NCBI GenBank assembly: GCA_028571685.1 | Contig: CM053141.1 | Coordinates: 1,984,001-2,048,000, forward strand | Direction: 5' to 3' | Origin: Heterohyrax brucei | Taxonomy: Eukaryota; Chordata; Mammalia; Hyracoidea; Procaviidae | Length of the DNA: 64,000 nucleotides | Shown: piece by piece, positions 57,403 to 64,000 of the stretch | How positions within the stretch are numbered: the first letter of the stretch is position 1 | How the letters are laid out: every line of letters begins with the position of its first letter | The notes under the pieces: model-generated | What the model was told of the DNA's origin: nothing | Databases searched by the model: none | Seen by the model: the letters and a program-made list of their open reading frames with translations, nothing else | Made by a program: the position numbers and the translations under genes

Positions 57403-58476
57403 TCTCACCTGTGGTGACCTGCGGTGGCCTGTGTGTGGCTAGGGTGCTGCTGGCAGCTGTGCGCCCAGCGGGCCCACCTGGGGTGAGCGGGTCTCAGGGG
57501 AGCTTGCAGCCTGGGCGGGAGGCTTGCTGTGCTGTGTCTGCGAACCAGGCCGTGGAGACCCTCTGGGTCACACGGGGCATTGCCCGGCCTGGGGCTGCAG
57601 GACGAGCTCCCCGGGCTGGCAGGCGCCTGGCACGCGCAGTGGGTGCCCCGGCGAACTGCCTGCCTGGAGGTGGCGCAGGGCTGGGCTGCACGTCGCTCTG
57701 CTGTCCCCGTAACTGGGGTCCGTGGCCAGCTCAGTGGCAGCTGATGACAGCAAACATATTTTGAGTTTTTTTTTTTAATCTCTGGTTAGATTTTCTTCCC
57801 TGAGCACAGATTCTCATGTAAGATTTCACTCTTTGGATTGTGCTTTCATCTGACAGATTTTTTTCTTTTGGCTCAAAGCAGCAGAGCTTGCCTGCTCCCC
57901 ACAGCCCGTTCAGTTGTGGCTTGGGTGTGAACAGGCAGTGCTGTCGAGTGCGCGGACCCTCACATGGAGCCGTGTTTATTTAGAGCAGACGGATGCGAGC
58001 CCCTCCCACGTGAGGGCGCACGGGCAGCGGCTTCAGGGAGCCACAAGCTGGGGGACGGGAATGTCTGTTGTGTAGCCTAAATTGGCCTTCCGTTCTGCAC
58101 TTGTACATCTCCATCTGGGCAGGGGTTGTCTGTGGAGTGTGAATTCACCTAGTCAATTTTTTTTACTCTCTGGAGGTGGTGGATGCAATTGGAAGCATCT
58201 TTATTGAAACTCACTCCTTGAAAATTCCTTCACAGTATATTTCCCAGATGTAGCAAATAGCTAGAGTTACCATGGCTTTCAGTTTTAGTGAGATACTACT
58301 GAAATTCCACAATGCTAGTTCAGTTGGAGCATTTATACAGTGTAAGCCTATCTGGAGTCATCTTAGAAGTAGTGATATGTCTTTTCATTTTTAAAGACAG
58401 GTGGATGTTTGGAAGCCTGTAAATCACAAGTTGTCCCCTGAGGGTGATATGGGGCTGTGTCTAGAGACACTGTCCA
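57403..58476. other. Unique DNA, no gene seen
   Basis: GC-rich to about 57740, then a T run at 57768-57777 and AT-richer sequence (58140-58440). No exon or repeat was recognised. Confidence 0.4.
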
Positions 58477-58637
58477 ATCCCTAGTGACACAGTAGTTAAG
58501 AGCCCTGCTGTTAGCAGGTCTCACTGGCCAGCTGCTCCTTAGAAACTCTCTGGGGCAGTTCTGCTCTTTCCCCTCGGGGTGCTATGAGTTGGACTTGACC
58601 CAAGAGCACTTGGTTTGGTTTTTGTTGTTTTTCGTTG
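58477..58637 (+). mobile_element. AfroSINE, plus strand
   Basis: Runs from tagtgacacagtagttaaga through aactctctggggcagttctg to gagttggacttgacccaaga and a T-rich tail. Confidence 0.88.
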
Positions 58638-58794
58638 TCAGGAATGGAGGTTGCTACGGGCCCCTAGTGGGTGGCGGCCAGGATGCTGGTCAATAGCGCA
58701 CGGTGCCAGGATGGCCCCCGAGGGATGGGTTAGTGGGCTCACAGTCGCGGTGGTGCTGTGATGGACGGGGGTCCCCTGCACAGTGGAGCAAACC

Positions 58795-59000
58795 TCTGGG
58801 GTTCTCATTGGCTGATTTTTAGAAGTAGGTCTCTAGACCTTCCTTCCTAGTCTGTCTTAGTTTAGAAGTTTCATGGAAGTTTGTCCAGCACCCTAGCAGC
58901 CTGGACACTTCCGGACAGATGGGTGCTGGCTGTCATGATGTGCAGCGGTGGGAATTGAGCCTGGGTCTCCTGCACAGAAGGCGAGCCGTTGCTGTCTCTG
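58795..59000 (-). mobile_element. Second tRNA-derived SINE family, minus strand
   Basis: Contains agaagtaggtctctagacct, then tagtctgtcttagtttagaa, then a reversed B-box-like gggaattgagcctgggtctc and cctgcacagaaggcgag. The middle is partly lost. Confidence 0.7.
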
Positions 59001-60284
59001 GCTGACAGGAGACAGTAATGGTGTGGGATGGACCTGTCCCCGCCGAGCTCAGGAAGGAGGAGCGTGGTACTCTGAGCTGAGTTAAAGTCGTGGACTTCTG
59101 GAGATAGTGCCACATGGGCTGATGCCCAGCAGAGCCGTGTCTCAGAGTGAAGACGCAGAGCTCTCTCCCTGGCCACAGACATGGGTGCTATTTGCGTGCC
59201 TTTATTTTAAGAGGAGAGGTAATAGGTAATAGTCTGAAAATTATATGCATCCAGAAATACCTGTTGACACTCTGTGCTTCCTGACGTGTCACTGGCAGAC
59301 GTGTAATTTCCTCGGGTCCCCATGGAACTCGTTCCGTTTTAGCTGCCCCTGTGCTTGAGATGGCATCTCTGTCTCCTCTAATTGGCACTTTCCTAATCCT
59401 GCGTCCCAGGCATCTGCGCTGTTTTCCTTCAGACTTCAGGCAGATCCAGTGGTCAGGTGGCCTGGAAAGCTTGATGCATAGCTCTCAGAGAGGCTTCTGG
59501 GTTGGCGTGGGCCTGACACAGACACAGACACACACACACACACGCTACATGCAAGAGAAGAACTGGCTTTTGGCCTCGGTTGGTTTCCGCTTTATCTCAG
59601 AGGTCCAGAGAGGATCATTTCTTATCCTTCTCAGGGTGAGTGCTGCTGGCTGAGTGTCCGTGTGTTGGGGTGCTACTCCGGGTGTTGAGTGCTGGGTGCC
59701 ACGCTGGGACAGAGCTGGTGTCTGCTGAATGTCTGTTGTGGTGTCTGTGAGCCTTCTCGTGTTTGGTCATTACCAGGTTGCTTTGTCGTGAGTCTCTGAC
59801 CGTCCCTCCACAGTCTCCGTGACTGGACTGGAGTGGGGACAGTTACGTCGCACCCTCTGGCTCAGAGCAGAGCTGAGCTATGCTGAAGTCGCCTGCAGCA
59901 GACGTGGGTCTGCCTGAAGATTTAGAATTCGATGGACTCTCTTGTCTTGATTTTGGGTCAGCAGGAGAAAGACAGCCCTGTGTCTATTCTGGACAAGATT
60001 TGCTGACTGCCAGTCGTTTTCCAAAAACGGGGCGTCCCTGTCCCTGCTCTCTTCATAGCCGTTTTTGTGGCTGTGTCTGTGGTCACAGGCTGTCACCAGT
60101 AGGCACTCCTCAGGAGAGATGCTGACACCAGCTGGAACACTGTTTCTCATTTTATATGAAGCAGGCGATCTCATAACATTGTGGGGAAACACTGAAGTCT
60201 GTACTGAAACATGCACACACACCCCGTCTGAAATCTCAGCAAGAGACGGGTGTGTTTGTCTGAGCTCTCTTCTGTCTCCCCTGA
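59001..60284. other. Unique DNA, no gene seen
   Basis: No exon was recognised. A (CA)n run lies at 59518-59543. Confidence 0.4.
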
Positions 60285-60598
60285 GTATTGTTGTTGCTGC
60301 TGGCTGCTGTGGAGCCGGCTCCCAGCTTGGGGCAACCCCGCACGGCAGGCAGGGCGGCCCGCTCCGGCGCCGTCCCTGGGAGCGGCGGTGGGTTAGCCTG
60401 TGTGAGCCACCGGGGCTTGTCTTGGCCGGTTCTTGGAGGTGGATCGCCAGGCCTTGCTTCCTAGTCCATCTGAGTCAGGGCGCTCCAGTGACAGCTCTTC
60501 AGCGTCACAGTGACACACAAGACTACGTGACAGACGGGTAGTATCTGTCGACAAGGGATGCAGACGGGGAGTCGAACCCGAGTTGCCTGAGCTCCGGT
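60285..60598 (-). mobile_element. Composite SINE upstream of the host exon, minus strand
   Basis: The left end is AfroSINE/RTE-like (gttgttgctgctggctgctg). The rest follows the second SINE family: tggatcgccaggccttgctt, then agcgtcacagtgacacacaa, then tgacagacgggtagtatctg and the tRNA-like ggggagtcgaacccgagttg. It ends about 30 bp before the splice acceptor of the exon at 60630. Confidence 0.7.
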
Positions 60599-60629
60599 TA
60601 ATTCAAACCTTTTCTTCCCTGTTTTTCAG

Positions 60630-60824
60630 GCAGTTTCCACAGATGACGGGAAGACAAGTCTTTGGCTAGACAACTGCCTTCAGTCGAGGTCCCCCCGTGT
60701 GCCATGAGGGGCCCCGGCTTCCTCCTCTGGCTGATCTCCAGCCTGGGTGCATGGAGACTTGGCCAGCTGGCACGGGACCCCTCTCAGTGCCAGAGGGCGG
60801 AGCACCCGATCGTCTCCTACAGAG
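60630..60824 (+). other. Host exon with splice acceptor, ATG and consensus donor
   Basis: Preceded by a polypyrimidine tract and acceptor (ttttcttccctgtttttcag, AG at 60628-60629) and followed by AG|GTAAGA (GT at 60825). The 195-bp exon holds 74 bases of 5' untranslated sequence before the ATG, so at least one upstream non-coding exon is implied (not found here). It is the only splice-bounded coding candidate I can defend. Confidence 0.75.
60704..60824 (+). CDS. First coding exon of an unidentified secreted or membrane protein
   Basis: The ATG at 60704 opens 40 codons plus one base, ending at a phase-1 donor. The N-terminus looks like a signal peptide: Arg at position 2, a hydrophobic core FLLWLISSLGAW, then small residues before ARDPSQCQRAEHP and IVSYR. 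A mature chain would begin near residue 23-25, with one early Cys. The ATG context (gtgccatgagg) is weak at -3, with C rather than a purine. I do not recognise the gene. Downstream exons are not visible to 64000, so the next intron exceeds about 3.1 kb if the gene is real. An alternative is a pseudo-exon. A conservation check would decide. Confidence 0.65.
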
Positions 60825-61019
60825 GTAAGAGGCCGCTGGTGCACTGGCTCCATGTGTGTCGATGGAGGTCACATCCAGACATAGCCGTCGTGCTGTCATT
60901 CTGTGACTTTGTCTGCAGAAACAGTTTAAAATAGAGGTGAAAATAGGAAACCATCCAGTGTGAGAATTTCGCCTCCCCAGACTGGCCGTGAGTCAGGAGC
61001 CCCGTTGTTGAAGCCACCT
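60825..61019. other. Intron start after the host exon
   Basis: Sequence after GTAAGA with no further exon signal before the AfroSINE at 61020. Confidence 0.55.
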
Positions 61020-61180
61020 TTATGTAGTGGGTGCTGCCATGCTTAAATGCTCAGCCGCTAAACCGGAAGGGCTGCGGTTTGAACGTACCAGCCTGTCCAC
61101 AGGTCACCGTTGGCTTCTGTACATCACTGCAGTCTTGGGGACCCAGTGGGGCTGTTCTGCTCTGTCCTGTAGGGTCCCTG
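61020..61180 (+). mobile_element. AfroSINE, plus strand
   Basis: Contains agccgctaaaccggaagggc, then gctgttctgctctgtcctgt, then agggtccctgcaga. The tail is lost at the next SINE. Confidence 0.8.
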
Positions 61181-61207
61181 CAGAAACCCACACTCATGGT
61201 GACCTCA

Positions 61208-61415
61208 CTGTGGAGTCCTGGGTGGTGCACTTGCTTAAGTGTGGACCCATTACCAAAAGGCAGAGGTTTGAGTCTACCCACAGGCAGTCGGAAGAGAGTC
61301 CTGGCAGTCCGCTTCTGAGCAAGCAGCCACTGGGAGGCCTGTGGAGCGCTGTTCTCCTGTGATACACGTGGCGTCCCTGCGAGTCTCAGTCTGCCTGACA
61401 GTGACTGGTGACAGG
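61208..61415 (+). mobile_element. AfroSINE-related SINE, alternative body, plus strand
   Basis: Reads gagtcctgggtggtgcactt, then aaaaggcagaggtttgagtc, then tacccacaggcagtcggaag and a diverged tail, directly downstream of the previous SINE. Confidence 0.8.
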
Positions 61416-61879
61416 CATCTTGGGCATTTGAACCAGGGTGTTGAAATGTGACCCACAAAAACTACAGAACCAGGTGAAACCAAAATTGTACACATTGGGA
61501 CGTCTCAGAAATGTTTTGATTGTAATACAGACCTAGCCATCTGTCCCTGTCAGGTATTGCCTGGCAGAAACAATTGGTTTTCGGTTTCAGATGTCGCTAC
61601 AGATCTAATTTATATGGTTAATTAAGGCATCTAGAATCTACTCGTTTATTGTTTCATCTGTAAATTCACGGAGGATTTTTTGTGCTCTGAACTCAGACAT
61701 TCCAGCTGAAAGGTGCAGTGGTCTTTCTCCTTGCCCTCACTGAGTGCGTGGCCAAGCCAGGGGGACAGACCGACTGGCAGGCAGATGAATTATCATGGTA
61801 TCTATCATTAGTTAAACCGTGTATTTTGGTAGTTCACTCAACAACAGTTTTATGTTTTTTTATTTTTACCCTTTCTATC
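61416..61879. other. Unique DNA, no gene seen
   Basis: No exon or repeat was recognised. AT-rich towards its right end. Confidence 0.4.
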
Positions 61880-62290
61880 AGAAAAGATTTCAAACGTGTA
61901 AAAGTAGAAAGAACGATCCCAGGAACGTCTGGCTCCCGTGGTTTCCAGGTCGTGAGTGTTCTGGGGAGCGCCAGTGGGCGGTGCCGAAGAGACTGGCCGC
62001 TGGCCAGCGGTCAGTGCTCACATCCGCCCGCTGCTCCCTGGAGACGAGGGCGGTTCTGCTCTGCCCTAGAGGGTCGCTGTCAGTTGGAACCGACTTGATG
62101 GCAGTTTTTTTGGGTGGGCCTACTTGTGTGTTTTTCCACTTACATCTCCACCCATGTTCCAACGCCACCCATCAAATTATTTAGAAGCAAATTTGAGAGA
62201 TTGGATTACTTGATTTGTAATTTTTTTTTTTAACCCTGGGTCAAATCAGGGTCCACATGAAATGTGTACATGGCGAGTGATTGATATATC
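61880..62290 (-). mobile_element. Old L1 (L1ME-type) 3' region with an AfroSINE inside
   Basis: Contains aaaagtagaaagaacgatcc on the left and ttatttagaagcaaatttga on the right of the SINE, both recalling antisense L1ME 3' sequence. The AfroSINE (61960-62120) splits it. Confidence 0.5.
61960..62120 (+). mobile_element. AfroSINE inside an old L1, plus strand
   Basis: Runs from gagcgccagtgggcggtgcc through gaggggcggttctgctctgc-type sequence to gtcagttggaaccgacttga, then tggcagt. Confidence 0.85.
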
Positions 62291-62329
62291 TTGAGTACTT
62301 TTAATATTTCTGGCTGATTTTTTTTCTCT

Positions 62330-62490
62330 TGAAATGATTATTTTTTAGAAATGTTTTGTTGTGGTAAAAACGTACCTGACACAGACTTTGCCGGTTCAGC
62401 AGTTTTTGCATGAACAGTTGAGTGACACAGTGACATCAGTTGTGACATGCATGCCATCGTCACGGTCACGTGTCCCTTGCCAAGCTTTCC
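62330..62490 (-). mobile_element. Old L1 (L1M-type) 3' UTR fragment, minus strand
   Basis: The phrase gttgtggtaaaaacgtacct, then a string like acagttgagtgacacagtga, recalls the antisense L1M 3' UTR at 50255. Confidence 0.5.
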
Positions 62491-62847
62491 ACGTATTAGT
62501 GTTTGAAGAAGCTGACTTGTTTGTCCTGTAAAACTGCCGACCGTCTAGATTCTGCCGACTGCACCCCATTTAAGTGTTCGCCTGTCCCAGACATTTCCGG
62601 GAACGCCCAATGACAGGGTGAGGACTGACTGGATGCCGGCATGGAGCCCTTGGTCACATGTGTTGGGCGACATGGAGTCCCTCTGTGGGCGGAGGTGATG
62701 CCATCTGTATCTAAGTGGGCATCCAGGGGCACTGCCTGAACCTCCTGATTTGTTGCTGTGTCTCTCACTGTTGTCACTTGGTCTGGATTGTGGGGACCCT
62801 GTGTGTGCTGAGCACAGCTCCCATCGGGTTTTCAAGACTGGGACATT
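62491..62847. other. Unique DNA, no gene seen
   Basis: No exon or repeat was recognised. A 214-codon frame starting at 62715 crosses two SINEs and is not a gene. Confidence 0.4.
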
Positions 62848-62958
62848 TGGGAGACAGAGTGCCAGCCTGTCTCCCAGGGCACCCCTGGGTGGTTCGAACT
62901 AGTGTCCAGCTCGTAGAAAAGCACCCAACTGTTGGTCCCACTCGGGGAGTCCCCCTGA
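62848..62958 (-). mobile_element. AfroSINE-related fragment, minus strand
   Basis: Contains cctgggtggttcgaactagt, then agcacccaactgttggtccc, resembling the reverse complement of a SINE promoter half. Confidence 0.6.
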
Positions 62959-63097
62959 TTCATTCACCCAGGAGTTTTGCTTTGACTCTTGTTTCATCGT
63001 TTCTTAGCTGGAGTGTGGTCATCGCTGCTATGTGTGCTGAGTGGGCTGTTGTCCACGGGGACCCCACGTTAACAGAGGAGAATGCCTCACTGGGTTT

Positions 63098-63218
63098 TCT
63101 GGGCTGTAATCTTTATGGGAATAGGTGGCCCTGTCTTTCTCCTACAGGGTACTGGGGGCTTCCAACCGCTGACCTTTCAGGTCACAGTCAAGCACTTACC
63201 ATTGCCCCACCGTGGCAC
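63098..63218 (-). mobile_element. AfroSINE, minus strand, partial
   Basis: Has ggcttccaaccgctgacctt, then cacttaccattgccccaccg, then tggcacc. The 3' half is lost. Confidence 0.7.
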
Positions 63219-64000
63219 CTGCAGGCCAGAATGCTCCTGTGTAAAGTAATTTGCTTCGTCTGCTGTGTGGGTATTCTAAGGATGCCACTCACGTCAGGAG
63301 TACAGAATAAAGGCTTCCCTCCCCCAGTTTGTCTCTCTCTTTTTCTTTTGGTTTTGTAATCAAGAGTTGGTCCTCTGACAGCATCAAAGGAGGCCAATGA
63401 GATTTTGCTTACTTATTCATTTTGTTGTATTTTGATCATTAGGGTCATGATTGGTAGAAGTGTTTAACGATGGGTGATGTCTTGGAGTTCCCTGAAGTTT
63501 CATATGCAGAGCTGCTGGAATTGCCTCCTCTCTGGCCCGCTGGGGACCTCTTCAGGTTGGGCTCCTGAGTTCTGTGGACCGCAGCCCTGTCCTCTCTGAG
63601 GGCACCCAGACTGTGGGGGTCCACTGCCTTTTGGAGACCCCAGTGTCAGCTTCCCGGGCTGTGACAGGCCTTGGTTGGGCCTTCTCAAGGGGCAGAACTG
63701 GAATAGATATTTTTAAAATCAAAACACACAGTAAGGTCCTCTTGACTCCTCAGTTCATTTCTGGGCCCCGGGGCCTCTTCTGAACCCACCCCTGCCCCCA
63801 GTCTGTGGCCTCTGTCCAGGGAACAGCTCGCAGAGCTCCGAGGGCCCTCCGCTGACTGTGCCTCTCCACTGTCCTCCGCGTCCTTTCAGAAGAGCACTGC
63901 CGTGCAGCCCCGGCTGTCTTTGATGACTGCCAACACCCTGATGTCTCCTTCTCTTCTCTTTGTCCTTGGGGCATGTATTTCACTAGGGAATTAAAACAAA
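63219..64000. other. Unique DNA, no gene seen
   Basis: No coding exon, RNA gene or clear repeat was recognised to the right edge. Confidence 0.4.

Noticed and set aside
62715-63359. 214-codon plus-strand frame with hydrophobic stretches
   Set aside because: Crosses two SINE fragments and unique DNA. The hydrophobic runs come from T/C-rich sequence, with no gene signals.
1-64000. CRISPR array, phage or bacterial operon
   Set aside because: The tandem arrays have no spacers between constant repeats, and the whole window is typical afrotherian repeat landscape.

Overview
The window reads as mammalian nuclear DNA from an afrotherian, most likely a paenungulate and probably an elephant. The main evidence is dozens of AfroSINE copies (5' end like gccctggtggtgcagtggtt, 3' end like tatgagtcggaatcgactc), several BovB-like RTE LINE fragments whose 3' ends resemble the AfroSINE tail, and L1, MaLR-type LTR, MIR, L2 and MER5-like elements. 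Nothing is bacterial or viral in organisation, and no operon or CRISPR array is present. Repeat names are by eye; no library search was run.

The one piece of host coding sequence I can support is a short exon at 60630-60824 on the + strand. It has a good splice acceptor, an ATG, a signal-peptide-like N-terminus and a consensus donor. The rest appears to be intron or intergenic DNA. Most open frames over 60 codons are chance frames in GC-rich or repeat DNA.

Layout. 1-6026: a nearly complete inverted L1, running off the left edge. 6027-9428: old unique DNA, a 27-bp minisatellite and SINEs. 9429-11322: a complete non-coding MaLR-like LTR element with both LTRs. 11323-19789: SINEs, RTE, a MER5-like fragment, MIR and unique DNA. 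19790-20338: a 21-bp minisatellite. 20339-33480: SINEs, RTE fragments (the best at 25004-26285), a 36-bp minisatellite at 29 kb and a long TG-rich tract at 32.6-33.5 kb. 34018-42712: a nested block, in which an RTE is split by a 3'-less L1 with target-site duplications and abuts a long inverted L1 that itself carries a solo LTR and two AfroSINEs. 42713-64000: unique DNA with RTE, AfroSINE, MIR and old L1 remnants, LTRs at 52 and 56 kb, and the host exon at 60.6 kb.

Functionally, the RTE and L1 families supply the retrotransposition machinery on which the SINEs and probably the MaLR-like elements depend. Every LINE copy here is broken. I saw no novel biological system. The most informative items are the signal-peptide exon, the 3'-truncated L1 insertion, the shared loss of a catalytic Asp in two RTE copies, a near-perfect palindrome inside an L1, and the 21-bp minisatellite.
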